This document shows positions 34,301 through 49,300 of a stretch of DNA of 64,000 nt, piece after piece; positions within the stretch are counted from its first letter, which is position 1, and each line of letters opens with the position of its first letter. Origin of the DNA: Nectonema munidae (lineage: Eukaryota; Nematomorpha; Nectonematoida; Nectonematidae); the NCBI GenBank assembly GCA_030549495.1, contig JAUIRK010000971.1, positions 1,044,501-1,108,500 of the forward strand. The letters are read 5' to 3'. Below the pieces are notes generated by a model, which worked only from the letters and a program-made list of their open reading frames with translations, was not told the origin of the DNA and did not search any database. The translations under genes and the position numbers were made by a program.

Positions 34301-37300
34301 AGAAATACACTTTTAAAACTACTATAATTCAAATAAAAGCACTAATACTGTTTTTAAATATGTATAATTTCTAAAAAAAAACACATATATACATATTCTG
34401 TGAAAATATAAACTTTCATAAAATTTAAAACTGTTTCCTTAAAAAGTTATAAATTTATATAGATATTTCTTTCTATATACTAGAACTATCTAAACCTGTC
34501 CAAAATCATTATCAAGTTTTTTTTTAATTATCGCCCTACCCTAGTGCACATTCTAAGAGCAGGGGGAGGGGGGCGAAAAGCCTGTTAGCACCCCCGTCCC
34601 AATAATTTTTTAACTAGTGTATTTAAAATATTTTCGCTGAAAGTATATTTTTAAATTTCATCAATTTAGTAAAAAAATATAAAGTACTCTTATAAATTCA
34701 CGTATGCGCTGTATACACTCTATTTTAAAGGATTGCTTGAATATTTGGCCTTCTGTGGTATTTCTGGATCAGTAATTTTGAAAATTGCAAAAAAAATTTC
34801 GCCCCCAAATAATTTTAAGGAACTATTTCTTTATAGCTCAAAAGTTTGTAAAGTTATGGTGAGGATTATCCACACATACATACTATGTTCCTGAAAATAA
34901 AAGCTTATCATTAGGATGCGGATTATCCACTTTAACGGATTAAACGCGCGTGATTACGGTACTTCAAATCGGAGTGTGATATTATCTTTTTGACTCCGCA
35001 ACTAATGTTCGATAACGTCATTGACGAAATACAAAAAGGTGGTATAGAGAACAAAAGTTAAATGAATTGATTTCACATTTAATAGCATACTTCCCAAATG
35101 ATACAGATGGTGATATCAACTTCAGCACCATTGTCATGAGTATTGCTGCCACGAAATTCTTCACCTGAAAGAGATTGCTGAGTAGAAGTTTTCTTCTTCT
35201 TGGAATGTATTTCAAAGAATTTTAAACATACGTCGTTTTCTATTAAATTTGAGTTGGCGTTTAATGAAAATTTCGAGGCTTCTTTGTAGAAAAAATAAAC
35301 AAAAAAATACATAAAATCCATTACAAGATATATTGAAAAAGATACTTAAAACTTTCATTTGGTCTGAATTTCGAATAGTTCCATTAAAATAAAAATTATG
35401 AGTTTGGTCTGGTAGTAAACAAATTCTAGTCATATTTAGATGGCTTTGTTTGTGCTCGCCCAGTGCAAATATGGGTTGATGAGATGCTGCTTTTAATGAG
35501 TTAAATTTATAGGATGAACTGTAAAATATGAATTGGCAAATAGAATATTCAACCAAATCTCTACTCTTACAGTTCTTATCCATGTTTTCTAGAGTTAATA
35601 AAACATTGATGCTAGAAGGATCTTTGAAACTGCGATTCGCTCTAGCACTGATTTTCAGTGTATTTGATGTCTCGATGTTGAGAGACTTGTGCAAAATGCG
35701 ATATTCTGTTTTGCTTCGATGGAGAAGGTAGACAACTTCGAAAGTGATGGTCTCAAGACTGTCACAGGGCGATGCACAGTGTAGTTGAAGGTTGATTTCA
35801 ATTTCGTCATCACTACTTTTCAGAGATTCAGGAGTAAAATTTAGTGCATTTAAAAAAATTAGTGAAGAAAGGTTTGAGGAAACGAATTTCATGCGAGAGG
35901 GATCATTCGGATTATTTGGGGGCGAAGGAAAAAGAATGCTTAAATTTTGTGCTGAACACACCAGAACACAAGAAGAAAGGTCTTTTAAAGTATTCATGCT
36001 TTTCAGTTTGACTTTAAACGGGATGATTGAGCCTGAGTGAGTGAGAGGAGGCACGTTGGATACTTCAATTTGGACAAATGGGAATTTGGGAAGAATGGTG
36101 AGCGTATTTATTTTATGTAAATTTTGATTCATTTTGGGAAAAAAGTTGGTAGAAGTAGAAGGTACCTCAAAATTCTTATTCTTAGAAAATTTTATACTTT
36201 GCTTAATTTGGATAAAGGTAGAGTTAGAAGATTTCGCTTCATCTGAAGTTTCTTTAAGAGTCAAAAATTGTAAATCGTAGGAGATATATGTTATTGCAAC
36301 GTCACTTTCTTTTAAAGGAGTTATGTAAATATTGATCTAAAATCAAAAGAAGCAAAATAAATCCGTATCATGATAAAAAATTTATCTTGTTTCTTGGTCT
36401 AATAATAATCGATGCCAAAATAGCGTTTTCTGGAGAATACGTTATCATTTAAAAAGTAATGCAGTGAAACCTGCTTTATACACAACCTATGTTTTAAACA
36501 ACCGACTACCTGACTATAGTGACGAGTTACAATTCTTCTCAATTAATCCCGATTGAGTTTTTCAATCTAGATTAAGGACGATCCACTCACAAAGACTACT
36601 TTTGACGGTTCCGTACTAAAATTTAGCATGTATAGAAAAAATTGAAATATAAAAGATTGCTTTTTAAAATATTTACGAAAATTTTTATAAAGAAAATAAA
36701 TCGAAAGATATAAAACTCTCTAAATTTAGAGTTGTTTTTTACTTATATATTTGGGTGGAAAGTAGCACAGTAATTAAATATACAATTCAAGCAAAAAATG
36801 ATTATTTGCTATTGACACAAACCTTAGGATAATGTTGAGTATTATTACGAATTTAAAAAGTTTATTAATAACTAAAAAAGTAATTATATAGAACAGGTCA
36901 ATTTAAGGATATACACGATTTCTTATTTCAACTGCACAGAAATTACGTTTGAAAGACTTACATTTTTTGATTCGTTAGCTCCAAGAGTTAGTTCGTTTGT
37001 TGGAAGAAGTGATAAAACGTCATCTAACTGCAATGATTCAAAAAGATAAAAATTACTCCTTGTAAATAATTACATACTCAAAAAACATCAAAGAATGCAT
37101 TTTTTGATTGCATATAAATAAGCTTATGCGTTGAGTGTGAGAACAAAAATATTAAGTGGTAGAACAGATTTAAAAATAAGGAACTTGTCACTTAGGATTC
37201 TATTTTAAAGTTTTTTTACATAAACACTTGGTTATCATGCCAAATTGATTTAATCTGAGACTATTCCACTTTATAACTCAAGAACTCAAAAAAAGATTTA

Positions 37301-40300
37301 ATTTCAAAAACAAAGCTAAAAAATTGATTAAAATTTGTATATATTAAAACGGTTAATATGAAAAAATACATCTTTTTGAAAAATTAATTGAATATAGAGA
37401 AAAACACACATTCAAATGTTAAAATATTGATACAAAAAAAGTTAATCAAAAATATGATATAGTGTAGAAGCGATATTGACATTGTTTTTAACGAAATAAT
37501 TTGTAAAACGTAAGGTTTTTTTTTATAGAGAAAGCGCAAGTTAACGTGTTTATATTGAACTATGAAAAGTCAAGTGGGAATACATATTATTTGTTGAAAT
37601 TGTCAATTAAATAATACTGTAAGTATTATCTCTTCTTCTCATTGTGAAAGAAATTGCGATTTATATACGATACCATATATCATAGTCATAATCATATTAG
37701 ATGCTCATAGAACTGTTCACAGTCTGGTTAAAACTGATCCTACTGGTTTAGTTTAGCCCGGTCCAATCTGGACCATGGATATTATAGCCCGGTTCGATCC
37801 TGTTCAAATTATAGACAATTTAGCCCAGTCCTTGTCTGGATATTATAAGCACCGGACCCGAATTTAAACAGGTCTAGATAAAATACAGTAAAACATTAAT
37901 ACAATAAATAGTAATTGTAACATATATAGCACAAAAGCTTTTTATTTGAAACACGACAATTAAGTAAAGATAGTTATGAATAGGCCTGTTCATGGTTCGG
38001 TTAAGACCAGTCCTAGTGCTTCAGTTCGGCCTATTCCTTAATTGCTCTAGTCCGGCCTAATCTTTTCGCTTTGGTCTGGTTCAAACTATAGGCGGTTGGT
38101 CCAGTCTTGGTTTGGATAATATGAGGACCGGGCGTGTGCCTATCTATATGTATGGTGGTGATTTCATGAGTCTAGTCATCGAAATATTTAAGTATTTTAT
38201 AAAAAGCATAGTCGTTAAATATACTTATGGAAAATTGTTTTTATGCTGAGATATTTTAGTAGCAGAGAGGTTAGAAATCGCTTATATATAGCGTTGCTCG
38301 TATTAATAACTTACATCACTCTACTGTTGTGAAGTACAACTCTTCTTTGAAGATTAAACCTAAAAAATGATATGCTCAAAAAAGCGAACGCCCTCTCTGA
38401 ATCTGTACTAATTCATTAAAAAGAATACTTCCCCAATGACTGAATTTTAAAGTCAAAAGCTTACATCTAAATCTTGCGAGTTTGTTTGCAAGAGATTTCC
38501 ACGTAAACGGAACTTTGAAAGAAGAACAGGAATTTTGTAAAAATTAAAAAACTTTAATTCGATTCTAAATTTTTCTAAAATAGAAAAAAATTTTCACCCA
38601 ATAAAGAAATATATAGTATGTGAAAAATTGTCAAATTTTAGCCTATATAAATTACAGACATTTTCTTAAACGTTACGTTATTTGTATATAAATGAATCTT
38701 AATAATATAATATATAATTTTTCTTCAAGCTTTCATTAAATAGTTAGCAATCATTTTAAATGTGTTTAAAGAAGCGTGTAAAAAGGATGCTTAGAAGTTT
38801 GAACTACAGAGAATAAATTTTTATGAGTAGACTCGGAGTCTCACTTATCGCGCGGGGTAGGAATGTAATTACAACGACAAACGAGGGATTAACTTTTTAT
38901 TCAAGTTAATGATCATTTAAGTTCTAATAAAGTGAAAAATACAATAAAAACATACCATTAACATGAAGGATCGGTTTACAGCTAGGATTTATAAGATGAT
39001 TGATACATTTTGGCAGAGAAGAATGGCGTGCTTGATCGGAAATAAAAATTGACTCACATGCACTTTGATTTGAATTTAAAATTTCGAAGGCGTAGTCTGC
39101 AAGTGAAATTAAGGTGCTCAATTTTTCTGCATTGGCTACACAATCGTGCACATCATCGTGGTCCAAATCTAAGGAATATCAAAGATAAGAGTACAACTAA
39201 ATCCTTATATACAAATCATTTAAAGCAAAGAGAAAATCTTTTTTTGCTTACCATTTGAAAACTAACAAACCTGATTATCTTTTTGAATACTTTTTTATAC
39301 TACTTAACCCAAATTTTTTTGCCAATCTAACTGAGGAAGGGGCGATGCGCTGGACGCGAATAGCTTTTTCTTTAAATATTTTCTGAATTATAGAGACTTA
39401 AACAAAGTGCTTTTTGCTTTTAGTTACTTTCATTTACCGGATTTATTGTCTCGAATGATCAATCTGCACAGAAAAAAACAGAATTCGCATAAGAAATGAA
39501 GAGCTAAGATGTGCGAAGGGTGTTTGAAAATGTATAAATACAAACATATGAAAAAAAGGGTAAATGTGTAAAAAGTTAAAAAAAACAAAATAATGCGAAT
39601 GAGAGGTATAGAAATAAATATCACTTCTAGTAAAAATTTTTTATAAACATTTTCCAAAATTTCAGCTTAATTTCTAACAATGGCAGAACAACACACCATG
39701 ATCAAGGAGCTTGCTCAATTCATAAATATCGTTAAAAGTTGTTTGCATGTGCTGTAGTCATTTCTGTCGTCTTTGTGTTCCACACCTTCTACCCAAAATC
39801 ATATTATAATAAATACTTAACAAAATCTAATTCCGCAAATTGCTATCGAATTCTTTTATGAAACGACGCAACTTTTATAACTTTAATAAAAATCTAGGAC
39901 TTTTAAAAAAACTGGCAAATTTTTGATCAACCGATTCGGAGTTGTGGGTCTTAAAAAACGTTTTATAAAATGCCACCTTAATACTAATGAGGGAAGCGGG
40001 AAGGCGTTTGGGTAGAACTCAACATTCATTTTTTTGGAAGTGCCATATGGGCAGAAAGGTCTCTTAAAATGAAGAATTTACATAGGTGGAATTGCTTGTA
40101 AAAAATTTCCAAAGAAGAGAAAACAACACATATATACTGTCAAGGGTCCAGGGTTTTTTATTTTATGGTGCACTGGTATGGTATATAAATTGGGCCTGAA
40201 AGCAGGGATGGACCGAGAGGGGGGGATAGGGAATGCTACCCCCCCCCCCCCCCCCCCCAGCAGCAATCTATTCAAGAAAAATTAAGGTTGGAGTCCACCC

Positions 40301-43300
40301 TAAAATAGAAATCAAAATTGATGAAGTCATTGATCGATTTTCAAAGCAAAGAGAAAGAAGAAAAGACTTTGTAATATAATTTTAATCATTTATTTTACAT
40401 ACGTTTTCAAATTTCTTCCTTAATAAAATGTGTAAAATATTTTGATAATATTAGTTATATCCCGTTAAATCCCCCACAAAAGATTTCTGGATCCCCCACT
40501 GCCTGAAAGGGTTACCTTTTGTTTTATAATCTCATTTTAATTTAGTAAAATGTGATTCTTTGGGATAAATAAAATAGTAGCTTCTCTTATAGCAGATATC
40601 GATAAGTCATGGTGGAGCAGATATTGCCTAAACTGAACGTATATTGCATCCATTTCTCAGCGGGTAAACCTAAAGATACGAGGGAAGCTGTTAACAAAAA
40701 TCTCTATTATAAGCATTTGAGATTTTAATACCAGACATGCGTGAGTATGGGAAAGCGTTAAACTTGACAGGTATGCATGAACTCAACTAAAGTATATAAA
40801 AATAGTACCGTCTAAAGAATTCTTAGGCAAAAAAATTTGCGTTTCTTCATGAACCAAAAGAGGACACAGTGCTTCAACAGGAGAAAAATTCGTTTGAAGC
40901 TTTATGACTTGCTTAAAATAATATGACAAGAATTTAAAAAAATCACTACATCATTTCTTCACGGTTCAGTGAAGAGAGTGAGATATCAACATTCATTCAC
41001 TAGCAGTATGAATTTTGTATTACATCATCAACATTTTCACAATAAAAGTATCTCTTTTCTTCTAAGCTGGTTATTTAAAGAATATATGTATACGTGGTTA
41101 TAAAATCTTGGTTGCAAAAGTAGCAAAAATTACTTGTCATAAAATTACATGGGGGCGTGAGTAAGGTTGATTACTGGGTTTCAATAACTCAAGGTCTTGG
41201 GTTCAACCCTAACCCCTCGGTAACTTTACCTTTACACGCCTAGGCCATAACTCATTCACAAAACATGTTTTTCTGAAATATCTCATAGCGATTTTTCGAT
41301 TGAAATGAGATAGTCCTATGCTTGTTCTGAAAACTGATTCGATTTGCTACTACATATAAGTGTGAGCAAGCATTTTCCATGCTAATTGCCATTGAAACAA
41401 AATCCCGAAACAGATTGGAAGTGAGTAATGATATAAACGTTGCATTGGCCAAAACAGCCAAATTTAAATAAACTGGTTTAGACAAAGCAGATGCCATCCA
41501 TCCCATTGAGATTTGGAATGTTCAGACAATTTTTGGATAAACAATGGTGTCGATTTTTTAGTACAGTAGTTTATATGTTGATTTATTATTTTTAAAATGA
41601 CACCCCGACCTATTAAAAATTATAGTTAGACCGCTACGCCGAAAATTTTTGGAAAGTTTGTGAGCCACTGTTCTTGCTCAACAAGGAAAAAAATCATTCA
41701 TATATGATAGATCACTACGCATCAGATGTAATTAAGTCTTTATCTCTTCTTATCGCCATTTACCAGTTATTTAAACGGTTGGTCACAGTCTACCTGTATA
41801 GTCATAAGCTATACTCTAACCAAGTGAAGGTTTTATACCATTACTAAAAATAATCTCTTTTGTAAATCTTTAGGGAGCTGAATTTTTGGTTGAACCGATT
41901 TTATAATTGGTGTTCGAAGGTTAAACGTGTCTTTGTCTTTCTAAAGACCATATTGAAAGGGTTGTATTAGAGGACTCATTGGTAATACAGTCAGACCTCA
42001 TTTATCCTACAGCAGATTATTCGGCAACGCCACTATCCGATGCAATATTGATTAGGAGCTAAAAGATATTTCTAGGAAGAATGTTCAATTGGTTTGAGGT
42101 GACGGTTGGGGTGCACCAAGGTTCGGTGCTCAGTCCACTGCTCTTTGCAATTATCAAGGATGCAGTTTCTGATAACATATCGAAAAACATGAGGAAATTC
42201 CTTGGGAACACGTATAACTGTTGGAAAAAGCATTAAACAGCAAAGGTTTAAGGTGAATATTTCAAAAACGAAAGCTATGAAAGGTGTAGCAAGAATTGAT
42301 CCTTGCTCTATATGTGGAAGTAGAGTCGTGAGAAACGCTATTCATTCGACAAATTGTAAGACATGGGTTCACAAGAGATGTTCAGGTATCCATGGTTCAT
42401 TGACACATGTGAAAATTTTTGTATTTTGTAGATGCAAGAGCGATGAAAACGATAGTGAAGATGATAAAATTGAAGTGGTCAAAGAGTTTTGCTACTTGGG
42501 TAATGTTCTTGTGAAAGATGGAGAAGTGGGAAAAGCTGTAAAAGCAAGAATCAGAGCTGATTGGAGAAAGTTTAATGATGTAGCGGGTGTACTGTGTGGG
42601 CGATTGTTGTTGTTGAAGTTAAAAGGAAGGGGTTGTATACGTCTTGTCTGAGAAGTGTAATGTGCTGTGGAGCTGAATGTTGGGCGATGAAGAAACTCTC
42701 TTGGACAAAGTACTGAACGAGGACTTAAGAAAGATGATTGATGTTGAAGATATTGAAAGACATTTAGAAGAATACCGGCTACGTTGGATGGGACATCTTG
42801 AAAGAATGGATACACAAAGACAAAAGAATTTGAAATGAAAATGTTAATGGAAAAGTGCAAAAAAGACTTGGAAAGATGTCGTTAAAGAAGATATGAAGAA
42901 GAAAAATCGGTTGAAGAAGCTAAGATGAGGGGAAGATGGAGGAATCGCTGCTAACTTCTGATCGACCTTGGCTAGTCAAGAAAAGGCCAGGCCTTTTTGG
43001 GAACAAACGGAAGCTGATGTTTGTACATTTGGGCTAACCTCAACCCTAGCTCTAATACTAAGACTAGTGCTAATTCTACACTAATCCTAATCCCGCCGAC
43101 AGCTTTCCAAAATCTTAAACATTAAAGCCCATTTAAAAATTGATTTAGCACTTGACAACCATTATTCAAATTGAGGAAGAAATTTGAATAGTCAAAATCA
43201 GGCGTAGAGTGAAGTAAAAATAAAAAGGTAAATAAGTTTACCTGATAACAGTCACAAATCTCGTTAAACGAAGTGGTTTGAAAGTGCACACTTTCACGAT

Positions 43301-46300
43301 GAGTTAGAGGACGAAGCAGATTTTTAAGGTACTCGAGACTGGAGAAGGGATCGCCTAGAAATAGTAACTGTCTGCCTGAAGTACAAAAAATTTACAAAAA
43401 TGGAGAAAGACTTGTTATAGGATTTACCAATTGTGAAATTTATGTGATCCACGGCGAGTCTCCACACACAAGAAGAATATAATTTATGAGCGAGTTTGTA
43501 ACATTTTATTCCATGTTCTGTGAATCCTGCTCTGATATAACGGTATCCAGACAAGATGATATAGAAGACAAACTTTTTCAGCATAGGACGCTAAATGAAA
43601 GCAGCTCTATACTGTAATAAACAAACTAGAGAAAACCACCCATTCTTATGTTTTTGTTTGAGAGAACTTTATTTGAAAGATAATAATTATTCGAGAATAA
43701 TCGGACTAAAATATAGGCGATTAAGTAAAAGTAATAGCAAGGTGTATCCCATAAGGACATCGCTCATTTTTTATAATACTCCTCGATGCAAATAAATTGA
43801 AAAAGTATTAACAATTAAAAAAGGACTATCAAATTTGAAATATATGTTGGGATTTGACTCCCGTAATAAAAGGCATCATAAAAATCGTAGGTATTTTTTA
43901 AAGTACTAAGCACTGATACATCAGCCCACAAAAACATAAGTGCCATAACACTGGTCTACGAAAAAAATTTCCTCTGTTGCAAGAGATTTTATTATTTTCA
44001 GTGTTGATTCCTAACCTGAAATCCGTTTTGCTGATATGATTCTACTTTTTTTGCTATTCCATGTTAAAGATTTTGGTAAAATTAAAAAATTATTTTGAAA
44101 CATTTCTTGCCTTTTCATCCAGGAATAAACAGATGTCTTTTTTTGGATAATTCATATTTTATAGTTTGTATTTACTTAATAAATAATAATATTTTAATTA
44201 CCAGCAAGATATACCATTTTAGTTCTATTTCATTTTTTTGAGATTCTATCTTGTTTTTTACAATTCCAAACAAATAATCTCAAGTGTTCTTTGTAATAAT
44301 GTTAAAAGGCAATTAAAAAGATATTGCTAAATTAACGGGAAAATTTAATAATTAAGAAAGTAAATGAAAAAATAAAAAAAAATTGTAAACACTGATACAT
44401 CAACGCACGAATGTTCAATAATAATTGTTTCCAATTACAAAAATTCCAATCAGTAAATTGAATTACTTTCCTATTTTAAGAATCAATTTCGTGTTTCATT
44501 TTTATTTTATTATTAATATTTAATACAAATAAATTACCTGTCTTAGTTTACATAATTTAAACTTCATTTTTTTTATCACATTTGAATTATATTTGTGATA
44601 CAAAATCAAAATGTGCTAGATCTAATTCAAAGAACAAAAAAAATAAAAGTTTTATTATTATCATAAGTATTCAACACAGACATACAATTAAATAGTGGAC
44701 GGTATATTACATAAAGCCGTTTACCTCATTGGTTTTTAATCCTTATCTAATTAAGAGCCTCTTTTATATAAGTTTGATTTTGACAGCTTCTTATATACCA
44801 AATATTTTCTTCTTTATTAATATTTTTGCCAAATTTATGAGTGAATTTTATTTTACCTACATTTTAAACTTGTGAAAACTTATATTTGACATTTGTAAAT
44901 CTCAATATAAAATCTCGATTGTGTTTTCACTATACTTACTTGTAGTAGCTTTAGAATATTTATTATTAGTTGACAAACTAGTCAAAAATTTGTACTTTAT
45001 TTTAAAAATATTTTAGCTTAATTTATGTAGAAAAATAGATTATAAAATAATATTGTGGGTTTATATCAATTATTGTGTAAAGTAGAAAGAAAAAAGTAAA
45101 AATAAAAAAATTAAAACCCAAAAATAATTAAAAATAGAAATAAGAAAGTGAAGTTATTAAATATATATTACACTTATTAGTTTGTAATCGATAAGATTTA
45201 CACACTTTTCTATCAACTACCTGTCTTAATGGACTTTAGCCAAATGAATAAAGCATACATTATTTAAGTTAACAAATTTGTTTCAGAAATAAATATGCAA
45301 GCCAGTGTAATTTCGAAAATACTCTTCCCAACACATATATGGTAACAAATAATATTGAAGTTTCTTAAAAGAGATTAGTTGTTTGAGAAAAGGGGGACAT
45401 TGCTTATTTTAGCCCAGCGCTTTTAGTGCATATGAACAATGAATGTTTTCTAGAGCTAATTGTAACAAAATAGGAATTTAACCGAGATGAAAATCACTCA
45501 TCAAGATTAGGAGAATATAAACTAAGCAGACTAGATAAATAAATAATTTTTTTTTAACTTTAATTGAAATACAATTTCTTCTTCAAATGGTAAAGTAAGT
45601 TACTTGAGTAAATAATAAAATGTCACGAAAAAACCTTGCAATTTTTTAAAAAGCAAAATGCAGATTGTTCTAGAAGCAGAGCACTCCTCAAGTCTGATTC
45701 TTCGTCAGCCAACTTGATATATTGAGCAGCAGCTTCTGCAAACAATCCCAGAGAGCGCAGAAGATCTGTGCTAAGCAGGACACACCGCATCGCTAACATT
45801 GGCTGGCTGAAGAATAAATGAATATAGATTATAATAATTATTAATAGACTAGGCTAAAATTCTATCGTCTACAGCACTGTTTCCCAAGCTGGGGGTAAAT
45901 TACACTATGGGAGTAATTTAGCAATTTTTCGTCGGTAATGGAGGCTTCAGAGAAAAAGAGGTTAATAATTCTGAAAATCATGAAAACATTGTACCTGGTG
46001 TTAGAATTAATTTCAAAATAGTCTTAGTATGTTCAAATACAATAAATGTAAAAGATCTCTAGTGTTTTCATTTAGTCATATATATCTATGTTGACAACAA
46101 TTTTTGAAAGGGGTACCATGCCTACTGGGACATGTTAAATTGGGTAACAAGCGAAAAAAGTTTGGGAACCACTGGTCTACAGCAATCTAAGAGTAACAAG
46201 GCTTTAGTACTGTGATTCAAGACTGTACTAATTTTACTGAATAAAATATAATGAAACTGTAAAAAACTCATAAAGTAAAAAGTTAGAAAGACATAAAAAT

Positions 46301-49300
46301 CAAAAACATGGCTTGGTTAACATTTTAAAAGGGCAAAAAGATAAAGGAAATAAGTAGTGCAAGTGTTTTAGAGGAAGTTTTGATGATTAGAAAGTAATGG
46401 ATGGTAATACTGTAAGAAATTCCGAAGTAATTTATGAAGTAAAGTATGACGCGCATGATGGTACTTAGAGCAGTCCTTAAAAATACTGTCAACCCATCAC
46501 TCCGTTTCATTCATGAAAGAAATACCCTGTGACAAATATCTTTACAAAATTAAAAAATGCTTTCTCCTTGAATTTTATTTGCACGTTCCTATTATGTGTT
46601 GAAAGATACACGGTTCAGTCAACAAAAATATATTTTTTCTTTCTTCTCTAGCTTCGGATTCTGATGTCAATAAATCATTGAAAACATAACTTTTTTCACA
46701 AAGTGGAGAAAATGACTGTTAGAATTATTGAAGCTGTATTCGTATTAGGCTGGATTACTAGATCCTCTCTAAAAAAGACGAAGATCTTGAAACCCCTGAG
46801 CACAAGTTTGAAGTGAGAGAGTTTACCGATAGACTTGATGATCTGTTTCACAATGGCCATGGAGATACCTCGTAATAATGACAATTCAGGGTTGCCACTT
46901 TTTTTTATAAATAGAATTTCCTGATTTTTCCTGACCATTTTAATGAAAAATCTATCTTTAAACCACTATTACACAATGAAAAAACAAAAAAACTGAATTT
47001 TCAAACCAAAACACTAAAAATTTATCATATGAAAAATCTAAATTGCTGAAATTTTATATAAAAAACCTGTCTTTTTTAGGCTTTCCTAACCTATAGGCAC
47101 TATACACCTAGCTATTAACAAACTAAGTATCAAAATCTTTATTATAGGTTGTATAAGTACTTTTTCAAATATTGAAGAAAAATGATTAAAACTAAACAAA
47201 TTTATTATAAAATATCAAGTTTATTTGCAATGAATAATAAAATTATAGTAACATTTTTAATTTTACACATAAAATCCTTTTTATCAAATATATTTTTCCA
47301 ACTCTTTCATTTTAGTGTTCAAAGCTTTTTCTTGCAAATCATAGTTGTTAAGTAACTCTTTTTTCATTTTTCTTATTCTATCTTTCGTTTCTTTGCATTT
47401 AAATCTTCATGTAAACTTCTCTTACGCTTCAAATCTTCGAGATGGTTCATATATCTCTGACGTGATGCATTAACAGATGAAATCATTAACTTTAATCATA
47501 ATATTTGAAATACCACCATAGTGAATCTTTGACTCTTCTCTATGAAATTAATGAAGTCTTTAGCAAACAAGTAAAGATTTGTTAATGGAAAATACCTTTC
47601 CAACTTGCGCATTACCATGAGAAAAAATAAGACAAAGTTTGATGACTTCCCACAACTCAGCATAGAAATTATTATCTTTAAAAAGTTGACAATAAAATGT
47701 CTCTAACCTAATTCCCTCACCAATATTTCCATTAAAAGGCTAAAATTTTCTTTAAAAACATTCTGAGCCTGAACACATAAGGTTTAGTTTTGCGAAGCTT
47801 GCTCGCTAATTATTCTATTAGCATTATAAAAAGCTTCAAGAACAATGGCCATTCTCCCCTGAGCAAGTAATGGACTTCTAAAAATCATTTTTGGATCTAA
47901 AGATGTTAAACCCTTAAAAAGTTTATTTAACGGACTTCTTTCGAAAATTTTCTTTGTTGTGGGGATTATAAAATTCTGCCATTCTTTTTTAAACTGTAAT
48001 ATTTCAGATTCAGTTGCTTTAATTTCCTTGAGATACTTTTTTACAAACCAATGTCTAGTTTCTGCATTTCAATAGCATTTTCTGGCAAATCTAGATCAGT
48101 TTTATGATACTCTATGAAGTTAACGGGCTAAGAAGCTTTTGAGGACTGATAAAACGTGATAAAAATGACTTCAAAGATCAAGCAAGAAGAATGTAAAAAA
48201 GGTATCAAAGGCTGTTCAGCATGAAAAAGTTTTTAAAAAGGTTCACATTCTGAAGAAATCAAACTAAAAATGCTAGTTTAGCTTTTAAGAATTTGTCTTC
48301 AAACAAATGTTTAACATTATTGGCAGGCTTAGTACTAGGAAGTTTTTTATGATCAATAAATACCTTTATATTATCATAAATTAAAAGAACTCGTTCTACT
48401 CTTTCTACCCAGCGAACTGGACAATGTTTGATGGTAAACTTAATTCAGTCTGTAACATAAGTGAAGTCTGCTCTACGTGCAGGCGAATCATTAAAAAGAT
48501 AATATATATCACGTAAAAATACATTAAGATTCCATTTTGATGCACTAATTATATTCTTAGAGCACCATGTACACAACGTGAAACCCACAAACTCGAATAT
48601 TAATAAGATGCTTATTTATAAAAAAAATTAAATTAAAATTATAAGAAATTTTTTTTAATTTTAATACAGTTTATACGAAAATTTCTTTCATCTATTTACA
48701 AATTTTCCCTTGAAAAATTCACTAGTAGCAAATTCCCTGAGTTTCCCTAGCCATTTTTAATTACCCTGAATTTTCCTGACTTTCACAGATTTTTCAAAAA
48801 AGTGGCAACCCTGCAATTTCAGAGAACAGAATTCTTCGTCGTGGATAAATTAAAGGAGTAAATGAAGTTGAAACATCGATCTTTACGTGGTCAGCAACGG
48901 AATGGATGAATAACTTCAGCGCATTACTATCACAAGAAGAACTGGGAAGATGAAAAAATATTGTTCTTTATGCTGATTCTTCTACTCATGAAAAAACTGA
49001 TGACAATTTCAAATATACCAAAAAGGGAACATTAAATAGATTCAGAAGCTTACGCTCCAACCAAAAGAGCGAGAATCAATATCATGTCTCCAGGACATGC
49101 ATGAGTTTTGGATAGGACAATATATCATCAAGGAAAACCATTTATTACTTTATGAAATGGCTTGTAATCTAGGTCAAGATGCCAGTGCTGTAAATATAAA
49201 CAGAAATTGATCCAGCCAACAAGGGAAGAGAACTGAGAGTCAGAAGTCAGCAGAAAAGAATCTTCGATCTGAATTTTCAGCATACGTTCCATTAATGGTT

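Noticed and set aside
35212-35352. Read-through C-terminal extension of the large TRAPPC8 exon (VLSIFFNISCN...)
   Set aside because: Splicing at AA|GTATCT over 64 bp to the next frame restores strong similarity to human TRAPPC8; the read-through frame has none and ends soon.
42492-42860. 122-codon minus-strand ORF
   Set aside because: Shadow of the LINE frame on the plus strand.
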